A stretch of 38,593 nucleotides of DNA, from positions 1 through 38,593 of the forward strand of contig DFBX01000131.1 in the NCBI GenBank assembly GCA_002366795.1, in the 5' to 3' direction. The notes below the pieces were generated by a model that was not told the origin of the DNA, made no database searches, and was given only the letters and a program-made list of their open reading frames with translations. The stretch's first letter is position 1. Each line of letters opens with the position of its first letter. Positions 24,038 to 32,196 of this stretch are shown in pieces. This stretch comes from Rhodobacteraceae bacterium UBA3069 (lineage in GTDB: Bacteria; Pseudomonadota; Alphaproteobacteria; Rhodobacterales; Rhodobacteraceae). The translations under genes were made by a program, and so were the position numbers.

Positions 24038-25384
24038 ATGTCGCAAGATCTTGAAAAGCTGGCCATGTCCCTTTTGGATGCCGCCCGCGCCGCAGGGGCG
24101 GACGCGGCTGATGCGATGACGGTCAAGGGCAACTCTACCATGATCGACGTGCGCGGCGGGGTGCTGGAAAGCGCCGAGCGGTCCGAGGGCGTGGACATCG
24201 GGTTGCGCGTGTTCATCGGGCAGCGGCAGGCGAATGTGTCGTCATCGGACACGCGGCCCGAAACCCTGCGCATCATGGCCGAACGCGCCGTGGCCATGGC
24301 CCGCGAAGCCCCCGAAGACCCCTATGCCGGGCTGGCCGACCCGTCGCAGATCACCCGCAATGTGGATGCATCCGCACTGGAACTGTGCGACCCCACGCCC
24401 GAACCCGCCCCCGCCGATCTGGAAGAAGATGCGCGCCGCGCCGAAGCCGCGGCACTGGGGCTTCAGGGCGTGACCCAAGTGCAATCGGCCAGCGCGGGCT
24501 ATGGCCACAGCCAAGTGTTCCTGGCCGCGACGAACGGGTTTGCGGGCGGCTATCAGCGCACCGACCGGTCCACATCCTGCGTGGCGATCGCGGGTACCGG
24601 CACAGGGATGGAGCGTGATTACGACGGCGACACCCGCATTTTCCAATCCGACCTGCGATCCCCCGAAGAGATCGGCCGCACCGCCGCGATGCGCACGGTG
24701 GAGCGTATCGGCGCGCGCCGGCCCAAGACGGGTGCCTATCCCGTGCTGTTCGACGAACGCATTGCGGCCTCGCTGATCGGGCATCTGCTGGCGGCGGCGA
24801 ACGGGGCATCCATTGCGCGCGGATCGTCCTGGCTGCTGGGGCATGAGGGCGACCAGGTGTTGCCAAGCGGTCTGTCGCTGATCGAAGAGCCGCACCGTCC
24901 GCGCGTTGGCGGTTCGCGCCCCTTCGATGCCGAAGGGCTGGCGACGCGGCGACGCGCAATTGTGGACAATGGCGTTTTGACGGGTTGGACGATGGACTTG
25001 TCCTCGGCCCGCAAGCTGGGGCTGGAAAGCACGGCGAATGCGGCGCGCGGCACATCGGCCCCGCCCGCGCCGTCGAACTGGAACGTGTCGCTGACCCAAG
25101 GCGAGAAAACCCGCGCCGAATTGCTGGACGACATGGGCACGGGCCTGTTGGTCACATCCATGATCGGGGCCACGATCAACCCCAACACGGGCGATTATTC
25201 GCGCGGGGCGGCGGGATTCTGGGTGGAAAACGGCGAATTGGCGTATCCGGTGAACGAATGCACCATCGCGGGTAACCTGCGCGACATGCTGATGCGGATC
25301 ACCCCCGCCAATGACGCGCGCGGCTGGCTCAGCCGCGTGGTGCCGTCGCTTCTGGTCGAAGGGCTGACCCTTGCAGGAGAGTGA
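24038..25384 (+). CDS. pmbA: TldD/PmbA (TldE) family metallopeptidase component
   Basis: A 448-residue member of the TldD/TldE family. Seen are the N-terminal DAADAMTVKGNSTMIDVRGGVLESAERSE pattern, VFLAATNGFAGGYQRT, the central PVLFDERIAASLIGHLLAAANGASI, and the C-terminal GDYSRGAAGFWVENGELAYPVNECTIAGNL. PmbA/TldE lacks the HExxxH metal motif carried by TldD, and none is visible here. With TldD it forms a heterodimeric protease that degrades unfolded peptides or matures modified peptides. No tldD is in the window. ATG 24038 follows GAGGAGAG. It overlaps the next gene by 14 nt. Confidence 0.9.
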   Translation: MSQDLEKLAMSLLDAARAAGADAADAMTVKGNSTMIDVRGGVLESAERSEGVDIGLRVFIGQRQANVSSSDTRPETLRIMAERAVAMAREAPEDPYAGLADPSQITRNVDASALELCDPTPEPAPADLEEDARRAEAAALGLQGVTQVQSASAGYGHSQVFLAATNGFAGGYQRTDRSTSCVAIAGTGTGMERDYDGDTRIFQSDLRSPEEIGRTAAMRTVERIGARRPKTGAYPVLFDERIAASLIGHLLAAANGASIARGSSWLLGHEGDQVLPSGLSLIEEPHRPRVGGSRPFDAEGLATRRRAIVDNGVLTGWTMDLSSARKLGLESTANAARGTSAPPAPSNWNVSLTQGEKTRAELLDDMGTGLLVTSMIGATINPNTGDYSRGAAGFWVENGELAYPVNECTIAGNLRDMLMRITPANDARGWLSRVVPSLLVEGLTLAGE

Positions 25385-26156
25385 TCTTGACCTGTTGATC
25401 CGCGCCGCCCGCGCCTCGGGCGAGATCGCGCTGCGCTATAGTGGCGAGACAGCGAAATCATGGGACAAGCCTGGGCAAGGCCCAGTGACAGAGGCCGACA
25501 TGGCCGTCAATGACATGCTGGCCGAGATGCTGCGCGGCGCGCGGCCCGATTACGGCTGGCTGTCCGAGGAAACCGAGGATGGCGGCGACAGGCTGGCCGC
25601 CGACCGCGTGTTCATCATCGACCCGATTGACGGCACCCGCAGCTTCATGAAGGGCGAAACCACCTGGGCGCATTCGCTGGCCATTGCCGAACATGGCGAA
25701 GTGATTGCCGCCGCAATCTTTCTGCCGATGAAAGACAGGCTTTACTCCGCGGGCAAGGGGCTGGGCGCGTCAAAGAACGACGCGCCGATCCGCGCCTCGC
25801 GCCAGACCGATCTGGAGGGCGCGCGAATGCTGGCCGCCAAGCCCAGCTATGACCCGACGAACTGGCGCGGGGGAAAGGTACCGCCCGTGCGCCGGTCTTA
25901 CCGACCCTCCTTGGCCTATCGCTTGTCGCTGGTGGCCGAGGGGCGATACGATGCCATGCTGACCCTGCGCAAAAGCTGGGAATGGGACATTGCCGCCGGT
26001 GATCTGATCCTGCGCGAAGCGGGTGCCGTGACATCGGACCGCAATGGCGGGCCGCTGCGTTTCAACAATCCGCTTCCGCAGGTGGATGGCGTTGTCGCCG
26101 CTGCGCCGGGCCTGCACGGGGTGCTGTCGCGCAGCCTGGCATTCTGGCCCGACTGA
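25371..26156 (+). CDS. Inositol-monophosphatase-family phosphatase, CysQ-like
   Basis: A 261-residue Mg-dependent, lithium-sensitive-type phosphatase. Metal-site motifs are complete: GPVTEADMAVN, WLSEETED, IDPIDGTRSFMKG and WEWDIAAGDLILREAGA. It could be CysQ (3'-phosphoadenosine 5'-phosphate phosphatase) or an inositol/other sugar phosphatase; its position next to pmbA and LPS genes does not settle this. The start is most likely TTG 25371 (QESDLDLLIRAAR), giving the family N terminus and a 14-nt overlap with pmbA; no ATG is available at the right place. Confidence 0.85.
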   Translation: MQESDLDLLIRAARASGEIALRYSGETAKSWDKPGQGPVTEADMAVNDMLAEMLRGARPDYGWLSEETEDGGDRLAADRVFIIDPIDGTRSFMKGETTWAHSLAIAEHGEVIAAAIFLPMKDRLYSAGKGLGASKNDAPIRASRQTDLEGARMLAAKPSYDPTNWRGGKVPPVRRSYRPSLAYRLSLVAEGRYDAMLTLRKSWEWDIAAGDLILREAGAVTSDRNGGPLRFNNPLPQVDGVVAAAPGLHGVLSRSLAFWPD

Positions 26157-26204
26157 CCGCACGCCGCGAATGAAGGCTTTGTCCACCATCCCCGCAACCC
26201 TTGC

Positions 26205-26233
26205 TTGAAGCCCCGCCGCGCAACCCGTAAGTT
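26205..26233 (+). promoter_or_regulatory. Possible sigma-70 promoter for the DUF4170-waaA-lpxK unit
   Basis: TTGAAG 26205-26210, a 17-nt spacer, TAAGTT 26228-26233. A start near 26240 gives a ~32-nt leader containing AAGGAG before the DUF4170 ATG. Both boxes are imperfect. Confidence 0.35.
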
Positions 26234-26271
26234 CGCAGCGACGCGACCTCTACCCACAAGGAGCCACCACG

Positions 26272-26514
26272 ATGACCCAACGCCTTCACCTTGTTTTCGG
26301 CGGAGAGCTTGTCGACCCGCAGGGGACCAAGTTCAAAGATTCCGAAAACCTGGATATCGTCGGGATTTTCCCCACCTATCAAAAGGCGTTCGACGCGTGG
26401 AAAGCCGCCGCGCAGCGCACCGTGGACAATGCCCATATGCGTTACTTCATTGCCCATCTGCACCGGTTGCGGGACGAGGAGCAGGCGGCCTCCTCGACCG
26501 AAGAACTGGGCTGA
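26272..26514 (+). CDS. DUF4170 family small protein
   Basis: An 80-residue cytoplasmic protein with the compact DUF4170 pattern: LHLVFGGELVDPQGTKFKD, IVGIFPTYQKAFDAWKAAAQRTVDNAHMRYFIAHLHRL. The mixed beta-alpha layout looks like a small SPOR- or ferredoxin-like fold. Function is unknown. AAGGAG stands 8 nt before the ATG. It lies 10 bp before waaA and probably shares its transcript; in many alphaproteobacteria this small gene travels with Kdo/lipid A genes, so a link to envelope synthesis is plausible but unproven. Confidence 0.85.
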   Translation: MTQRLHLVFGGELVDPQGTKFKDSENLDIVGIFPTYQKAFDAWKAAAQRTVDNAHMRYFIAHLHRLRDEEQAASSTEELG

Positions 26515-26524
26515 TCCCGTTATC

Positions 26525-27742
26525 ATGGCGCGTTCGCTCAGCTTTACGGCCTATAAGGCGCTTGCGCGGCGCGCGCCCCATGCCCCGCCCGATCTGTCGG
26601 TGCCGCGCCCTGATGGCGCGCTAATTTGGGGGCACGCCACCAGCGGGGCCGAAGCCGCCGCGCTGGTGCAGCTTATGGCGCGCCTGTCGGCGCTGCCTGG
26701 CGATGTGCATATGCTGTTGACCCTGCACGAGGGGGTGCAACCGCCGGACCATGTGAAGGCGAACACCATTCTGCGCGCCGCCCCCGCCGAGACAGAAGAA
26801 ATCGCAGCCGCCTTTCTGGCGCATTGGTCGCCCGATCTGTGCCTTTGGACAGGGGGCCACCTGCGCCCTCTGCTGATCGAGGCAGCGGGCGCGCTTGGCA
26901 TTCCCTTGATCATGATCGACGCAGATGAGCATGGCTTTGACGCGCCGCGCCTGCGCTGGCTGCCGGATGTGGGCCGCCGCACCATGGCGTGGTTTTCCAC
27001 GGTTTTGGCGGCCTCGGCCAATGGGGCGCAGCGGGTGCTGAAACTAGGGGTCGTGCCGGATAGGGTGACGGTCACAGGCCCCCTGCGCGAAGGCACCCCT
27101 GCCCTGCTCTGCAACGAGGACGAGCGCGAGGAACTGGCCGGTACGCTGACCGGGCGCCCCGTTTGGCTGGCGGCGACGGCGCAACCGGCCGAGATGGCTA
27201 TCATCCTTGAGGCGCACCGCGCATCCACCCGTGGGGCGCACCGGCAATTGCTGATCCTTGTGCCCGATGACGCGGCGCAGGGCGATGTCATGGCCGCCGA
27301 ACTGGACGCGCGCGAGTTGCGTTTCGCACGATGGTCGAACGGCGACTGGCCGGTTGAGGCAACGCAGGTTCTGCTGGCCGATACGCATGGCGAAATGGGG
27401 CTGTGGTATCGCATCGCGCCGATCACCTTCATGGGCTCTTCATTGGTAAACGGGCATGGCGGGCGCGACCCGTTTGAGCCTGCCGCGCTTGGCTCGGCCA
27501 TCCTTTACGGGCCGAACGTGGGGCGCTACCTGTCGGAATATTCGCGGCTGGCAAGCGCCGGTGCGGCCCGGATTGTCAAGGATGCGCAAACGCTGGCGGG
27601 CGCGATCACCCGTCTGTCTGCGCCTGATCAGGCCGCCAACATGGCCCATGCCGCGTGGGAGGTCGCAAGCGCGGGCGCCGAAGTCACCGACCTTGTGCTG
27701 GAGATGGTGCAAGACCAACTGGACATGAGAGAGGCCCGCTGA
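26525..27742 (+). CDS. waaA: 3-deoxy-D-manno-octulosonic acid (Kdo) transferase
   Basis: A 405-residue GT30-type transferase that adds Kdo from CMP-Kdo to the lipid A precursor on the cytoplasmic face of the inner membrane. The acceptor-side loop LIWGHATSGAEAAALVQL replaces the LHavSvGE motif with the key Glu kept in SGAE. The donor domain has VTGPLREGTPA, FMGSSLVNGHGGRDPFEPAALGSAILYGPNVG and ADTHGEMGLWYRIAPITF, all typical of WaaA. The ATG at 26525 gives MARSLSFTAYKAL, a family-like basic N terminus. Its TGA overlaps the lpxK ATG (TGATG), so the two lipid A genes are coupled. Confidence 0.88.
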   Translation: MARSLSFTAYKALARRAPHAPPDLSVPRPDGALIWGHATSGAEAAALVQLMARLSALPGDVHMLLTLHEGVQPPDHVKANTILRAAPAETEEIAAAFLAHWSPDLCLWTGGHLRPLLIEAAGALGIPLIMIDADEHGFDAPRLRWLPDVGRRTMAWFSTVLAASANGAQRVLKLGVVPDRVTVTGPLREGTPALLCNEDEREELAGTLTGRPVWLAATAQPAEMAIILEAHRASTRGAHRQLLILVPDDAAQGDVMAAELDARELRFARWSNGDWPVEATQVLLADTHGEMGLWYRIAPITFMGSSLVNGHGGRDPFEPAALGSAILYGPNVGRYLSEYSRLASAGAARIVKDAQTLAGAITRLSAPDQAANMAHAAWEVASAGAEVTDLVLEMVQDQLDMREAR

Positions 27743-28731
27743 TGCGCCCACCCCGTTTCTGGTTCACGCCGCCCGACCGGCCCGCACTGATGGCGCGGCT
27801 GCTGGCCCCTTTGGGCGCGCTTTATGCCCGCGCCACAGCGCGGCGGGTGGCGCAGGGCGGCGCGCGGGTTGGTGTGCCGGTGATCTGCATCGGCAACCTG
27901 AACGCGGGCGGCACGGGCAAGACCCCCACCGCCATCGCCGTGATCCAGATATTGCAGGAAACGGGTGCCGCGCCGCATGTGGTGTCGCGCGGCTATGGTG
28001 GGCAGCTGGAAGGGCCGGTGCAGGTGGACCCCATGGGCCATTCCGCCGCCGATGTCGGGGACGAGCCGCTTTTGCTGGCCGCCTTTGCGCCCACATGGGT
28101 GGCCAAGGATCGCGCCGCCGGTGCCCGCGCCGCCGTGGCCGCGGGGGCGCAGGTCATCGTGATGGACGACGGGTTCCAGAACCCCGCGCTGCACAAGGAT
28201 CTGTCGCTGATCGTAGTGGATGCGGCCAAGGGGTTCGGCAACGGGCGCTGTATGCCGGCTGGGCCACTGCGCGAACCTGTTGGCCCCGGCCTGGCACGGG
28301 CCGATCTGGTGTTATCGATTGGCGCACCCCCCGCACAGGAACAATTCGCAAGCGTATGGTCCGGGAAAATCCCGCTGCCGCATCTGACCGGACGGTTGGA
28401 ACCGCTGCAAACGGGTATGGATTGGACCGACACGCCGTTCCTGGCCTTCGCAGGCATCGGCCACCCCGAGAAATTCTTTGCCACGCTGCGGGGGCTGGGC
28501 GCCGATCTGGTGCGGGCAGAGGCGCTGGTTGATCACCAACCCTTGACCCCTGCCCTGCTGATACGGCTGGAGACTGAGGCAAAGCTGCGCGGCGCGCAGA
28601 TGGTGACCACCGAAAAGGACGCCGTGCGCCTGCCGGATGATTTCCGGCTGAAGGTCGTGACCCTGCCCGTGCGGCTGGAGATCGAAAACAACGCCCCCTT
28701 GCGGCAGGCGCTGTCAAAACTGCTGGCTTAG
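27742..28731 (+). CDS. lpxK: Tetraacyldisaccharide 4'-kinase
   Basis: A 329-residue membrane-associated kinase that phosphorylates the 4' position of the lipid A disaccharide. The Walker A loop GNLNAGGTGKT is at 51-61. Further conserved blocks are HVVSRGYGG, VGDEPLLLA, VIVMDDGFQNPAL, PAGPLREP and AFAGIGHPEKFFATLRGLGA, ending with TTEKDAVRLP. The N-terminal hydrophobic helix (about 13-30) should anchor it in the inner membrane. It is translationally coupled to waaA. Its TAG overlaps the stop of the convergent CoA-transferase gene. Confidence 0.93.
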   Translation: MRPPRFWFTPPDRPALMARLLAPLGALYARATARRVAQGGARVGVPVICIGNLNAGGTGKTPTAIAVIQILQETGAAPHVVSRGYGGQLEGPVQVDPMGHSAADVGDEPLLLAAFAPTWVAKDRAAGARAAVAAGAQVIVMDDGFQNPALHKDLSLIVVDAAKGFGNGRCMPAGPLREPVGPGLARADLVLSIGAPPAQEQFASVWSGKIPLPHLTGRLEPLQTGMDWTDTPFLAFAGIGHPEKFFATLRGLGADLVRAEALVDHQPLTPALLIRLETEAKLRGAQMVTTEKDAVRLPDDFRLKVVTLPVRLEIENNAPLRQALSKLLA

Positions 28732-29840
28732 TTGTCCGCGCCCAGTTTCGGGGACGGGCTATCCAGCTTCAATTCGGCATCCGAGAATTTGAACGGCGAG
28801 CGGACACCCGGCACCCCATCAAGGTCAATCCGCATCCCGCGCGCGATCACCTGCGGGTCCTCGAACACCTCGGACAGGTCGTTGATCGGACCGGCGGGAA
28901 TGCCGTGATCCTCGCAGCCTTTCAGCAGGTCGACCTTGGCCATCTGGCGGGTCTTGCCGGATAGCAGCTCGATCATCTCGGGGCGGTTGGCCACGCGGTC
29001 GGCGTTTTTCAGGAAACGCGGGTCGGTGATCATGTCGTCCAGCCCCAGAAGGGTGCAAAGCCGCTGATATTGCCCGTCGTTTCCGGTAGCGATGATGATA
29101 TGGCCATCGGCGCAATCGAACACCTGATAGGGGGCAAGGTTGGGATGGTAATTCCCCGTCCGGCCCGGCGGAGTGCCGGTGGACAGGTAGTTCATCGCCT
29201 GATTGACCGTCACCGCCACGGCACTGTCCAGCAACGCCATGTCGATATGCTGCCCGCGCCCCGTGGTATGGCGCTGGTTCACGGCGGCCAGAATGGCATT
29301 CACGGAATAAAGGCCGGTGAACAGATCCGTCACCGCCACGCCGACGCGCTGCGGCTGGCCGTCGGGTTCACCGGTGATGGACATCAGGCCCGACATGCCT
29401 TGGATGATATAGTCATAGCCCGCGCGATACGCATAAGGCCCGTCCTGCCCGAACCCGGTGATCGAGCAATAGATCAGCCGCGGATTGACTTGCGACAGGC
29501 TGGCATAGTCCAGCCCATATTTGGCCAGACCGCCGACCTTGAAATTCTCGATCAGGATGTCAGCATCGGCCACCAGTTCGCGGACATGCGCCTGCCCTTC
29601 GGCACTGCGCAGGTCGATGGTGACGGATTTCTTGCCGCGATTGCAGGAATGAAAATACGCTGCCGTATGGTCGTCGTCACGGTCGATGAACGGCGGGCCC
29701 CATTGCCGCGTGTCGTCGCCTTCGGGGGCTTCGATCTTGATGACCTCGGCACCCAGATCGGACAGGGTCTGACCGGCGAAAGGGCCGGCCAGAATGCGGG
29801 CAAGTTCAACGACCTTGAGGCCGGACAGCGGCGTTGTCAT
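28728..29840 (-). CDS. CaiB/BaiF (class III) CoA-transferase
   Basis: A 370-residue family III CoA-transferase that moves CoA between carboxylic acids through an aspartyl-CoA intermediate. It starts LSGLKVVELARILAGPFAGQTLSDLGAEVIKIE, the classical N terminus. QHIDMALLDSAVAV carries the catalytic Asp (in D-M-A-L-L-D), and QVFDCADGHIIIATGNDGQY is another family block. The acids used are unknown. The gene start overlaps the dsbA stop by one base (TGATG), so it is a terminal gene of the dciA-dsbA unit, where many relatives have smc instead (from memory). Confidence 0.9.
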   Translation of the reverse strand: MTTPLSGLKVVELARILAGPFAGQTLSDLGAEVIKIEAPEGDDTRQWGPPFIDRDDDHTAAYFHSCNRGKKSVTIDLRSAEGQAHVRELVADADILIENFKVGGLAKYGLDYASLSQVNPRLIYCSITGFGQDGPYAYRAGYDYIIQGMSGLMSITGEPDGQPQRVGVAVTDLFTGLYSVNAILAAVNQRHTTGRGQHIDMALLDSAVAVTVNQAMNYLSTGTPPGRTGNYHPNLAPYQVFDCADGHIIIATGNDGQYQRLCTLLGLDDMITDPRFLKNADRVANRPEMIELLSGKTRQMAKVDLLKGCEDHGIPAGPINDLSEVFEDPQVIARGMRIDLDGVPGVRSPFKFSDAELKLDSPSPKLGADN

Positions 29841-30499
29841 CAGCTCTCCAGTTTCTTGTCGAGGATCGTCTTGAGTTCGTCATAGCTCATGTTGGAGAAC
29901 AGCTCTCCGTCGATCAACATTGACGGGGTGCCGGAAATGTCGGCCGCGTCGGCTTTCTGCTGCGACCAAGTGTAAAGCTGTTGGGCTTTTTCACCATCGG
30001 TCAGGCATGCCTCTAGCTGGTCATTGTCCAGACCGGCAATGCGGCCCAGCTTGCGCAGGTTCTCGCCAATCGTGGCGCCATCGCCCGAACCGATCCAGTC
30101 TTTCTGCCCTTCATACAGCATCGCGGAAATGCCGAAGAACCGGTCAGGATCGCAGCGCGCGACCATGGCCGCCCACAGGCCCGGACGGTCGAAATAGACA
30201 TCCTGGTAGGTGAAATGCACCTTGCCGGTGTCGATGTAATCGGCCTTAAGCTGTTTGAACACGACTTGGTGGAAGGTCGCGCAATGCGGACAGGTGAAAG
30301 ACGCAAATTCCGTGATCTTGATCGGCGCATTCTCGTCGCCAAGCTGCATTTCGATAATGCCAGAGGTGTCGATATCCGCTGCCTCTTCGGCATTCAGGGC
30401 GAGCACGGGCATGTCGTTGCCACCGCTTTGGGTAAACCAGAAGCCCCCGAAGGCGGCCAGACCGGCACCGCCGGCCAGCATAAAATCTCTGCGGTTCAT
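29840..30499 (-). CDS. DsbA-family thiol:disulfide oxidoreductase
   Basis: A 219-residue exported protein. The N terminus MNRRDFMLAGGAGLAAFGGF is a signal/anchor with a twin-arginine look. The thioredoxin-fold motif FTCPHCATF gives Cys70-Pro-His-Cys73, the DsbA-type CPHC pair, and SGTPSMLIDGEL holds the cis-proline. It should introduce or exchange disulfides in periplasmic proteins. Start 30499 is chosen by the signal peptide; the 35 residues open upstream have no such features. It is 16 bp after the dciA-like gene and coupled to the CoA-transferase gene. Confidence 0.9.
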   Translation of the reverse strand: MNRRDFMLAGGAGLAAFGGFWFTQSGGNDMPVLALNAEEAADIDTSGIIEMQLGDENAPIKITEFASFTCPHCATFHQVVFKQLKADYIDTGKVHFTYQDVYFDRPGLWAAMVARCDPDRFFGISAMLYEGQKDWIGSGDGATIGENLRKLGRIAGLDNDQLEACLTDGEKAQQLYTWSQQKADAADISGTPSMLIDGELFSNMSYDELKTILDKKLES

Positions 30500-30515
30500 C
30501 GCGTGATGTCCTTTC

Positions 30516-31022
30516 TCAGCGTTTCGCCTTGGATAATACGTTCTTTCCCAGTCTTTCAAGCGCAGCCCTGAGCGTTTCGTCCTGCGCCCCCTCGGCTGCG
30601 GCACGGGCCTGCCCCTCGATCACGGGATCGGGAGCGGTATCTTTCGGTTTCGGGCGGTGCGCAAAGGCCACTCGCCCTTCGGAGAAACCTGTCGCGGCGG
30701 TCTGGGTGATGCGGATGCGCGCGATGGCGTTATAGCCGTAAACCGCGTTCACCTTTTCACGCAGCTTTTCCTTTTGCATTTCCAGCATCGGGGCATTCGC
30801 GCCGGTGGTCAGCAGGGTCAGCGTGGCGCCAAAGCCCTGTCTGTTATACTTGACATCGACAGGGCGGGCGCTGGCGGCGGTATCCGCGCCCACGATTTCC
30901 GGCCAGTGGGTCAGCAGACGGGACACGGCGAAACCGCGCGATTCGCCGACCTGGCGGATCTGCCCCTCTAGCAATTGCGAGGTCCGTTTGAACCCGCGTG
31001 ATGTGCCTTGCCGTGCGGCCAT
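30516..31022 (-). CDS. DUF721/DciA-like protein
   Basis: A 168-residue protein of the DUF721 family, whose best-studied relatives (DciA) help load replicative helicase DnaB at the origin. Visible are the N-terminal basic part with GFKRTSQLLEGQIRQVGESRGFAVSRLLTHWPEIVG and the KH-like domain with RQGFGATLTLLTTGANAPMLEMQKEKLREKVNAVYGYNAI. The C terminus is long and charged. The call rests on that pattern; the helicase-loading role for this branch is inferred. It is the first gene of the unit, divergent from mutY (82 bp). Confidence 0.8.
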   Translation of the reverse strand: MAARQGTSRGFKRTSQLLEGQIRQVGESRGFAVSRLLTHWPEIVGADTAASARPVDVKYNRQGFGATLTLLTTGANAPMLEMQKEKLREKVNAVYGYNAIARIRITQTAATGFSEGRVAFAHRPKPKDTAPDPVIEGQARAAAEGAQDETLRAALERLGKNVLSKAKR

Positions 31023-31104
31023 GGCTTGCTTCCCCTCGTTTCGCGCTATTGTAATCGGCCTGCACACTGATACCAGCGAATTGCCCGCTGAAGGAGGATA
31101 AACA

Positions 31105-32184
31105 TTGCGTGACGGTGAACAGCCCCTGCCCGGTGATTTGCTGGATTGGTACGATGCCCATGCGCGGGTGATGCCATGGCGGGTCGGGCCGGATGCGCGG
31201 CGCGATGGCCAGCGGCCCGACCCCTACCGCATCTGGCTGTCCGAGGTGATGCTGCAACAAACCACCGTGGCCGCCGTGCGCGACTATTTCCACCGGTTCA
31301 CCGCGCGTTGGCCCACCGTGGCCGATCTGGCCGCCGCTGACGACGCTGATGTGATGGGGGAATGGGCGGGGCTAGGATATTACGCCCGCGCCCGCAACCT
31401 GTTGAAATGCGCACGAGCCGTGGTGGCGGATCATGGCGGGGTGTTTCCCGACACGCGCGAGGGGCTTTTGTCGCTGCCCGGTATCGGACCCTATACTGCG
31501 GGTGCCGTCGCGGCGATTGCCTTTGACCGGGCCGAGGTGGTCGTGGATGGCAATGTCGAACGGGTCATGGCGCGGCTGTATGATGTGCATACCCCGCTGC
31601 CCGCCGCCAAACCGGAACTGACCGATCTGGCGCGCGCCCTAACGCCCGCCGCGCGCCCGGGCGATTACGCGCAGGCGGTGATGGATCTGGGCGCGACGAT
31701 CTGCACGCCCAAATCGCCCGCCTGCGGCATCTGCCCGTGGCGTGCGCCCTGCCTTGGGCGGCAGCATGGCACCGCGCCGAAACTGCCGAAAAAGACCCCG
31801 AAAAAGCCGAAACCCACGCGGGCCGGTCTGTCCTATGTCGCCATGCGCGAGGACGGCGCGATGCTGGTGGAACGCCGCCCCGATAGCGGGCTATTGGGTG
31901 GGATGCTGGGCTGGCCTGGCAGCGCGTGGAATTCCAACGATGATGATACGGCCCCCTGCCCGCCTGTGACCGCCGACTGGCAGGAAATTGGGGCAGAGGC
32001 GCGCCACACCTTTACCCATTTTCACCTGCGGCTGTCCATATACGCGGCAATCCTGCCCATGGACGCCGCGCCGGAAAGGGGGCATTTTCTGAGCCGGGAG
32101 CAGTTCCGCCCCTCGGACCTGCCAACGGTGATGCGAAAGGCCTACGATCTTGCCCGGTCAAGCCTCGGTGATCATTTCGCGTAA
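31105..32184 (+). CDS. mutY: A/G-specific adenine DNA glycosylase
   Basis: A 359-residue base-excision-repair enzyme that removes adenine mispaired with 8-oxoguanine. The catalytic Glu47 is in SEVMLQQTTV, the helix-hairpin-helix LPGIGPYTAGA is at 124-134, and the catalytic Asp148 is in VVVDGNVERV. The 4Fe-4S ligands are Cys200, 207, 210 and 216 (C-x6-C-x2-C-x5-C). The C-terminal NUDIX-like domain recognising 8-oxoG is intact. The start is TTG 31105, set by AAGGAGG at 31091-31097, 7 nt before it. It is followed after 12 bp by an AlkB-type hydroxylase. Confidence 0.95.
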   Translation: MRDGEQPLPGDLLDWYDAHARVMPWRVGPDARRDGQRPDPYRIWLSEVMLQQTTVAAVRDYFHRFTARWPTVADLAAADDADVMGEWAGLGYYARARNLLKCARAVVADHGGVFPDTREGLLSLPGIGPYTAGAVAAIAFDRAEVVVDGNVERVMARLYDVHTPLPAAKPELTDLARALTPAARPGDYAQAVMDLGATICTPKSPACGICPWRAPCLGRQHGTAPKLPKKTPKKPKPTRAGLSYVAMREDGAMLVERRPDSGLLGGMLGWPGSAWNSNDDDTAPCPPVTADWQEIGAEARHTFTHFHLRLSIYAAILPMDAAPERGHFLSREQFRPSDLPTVMRKAYDLARSSLGDHFA

Positions 32185-32196
32185 GGAGTAAGGCGC

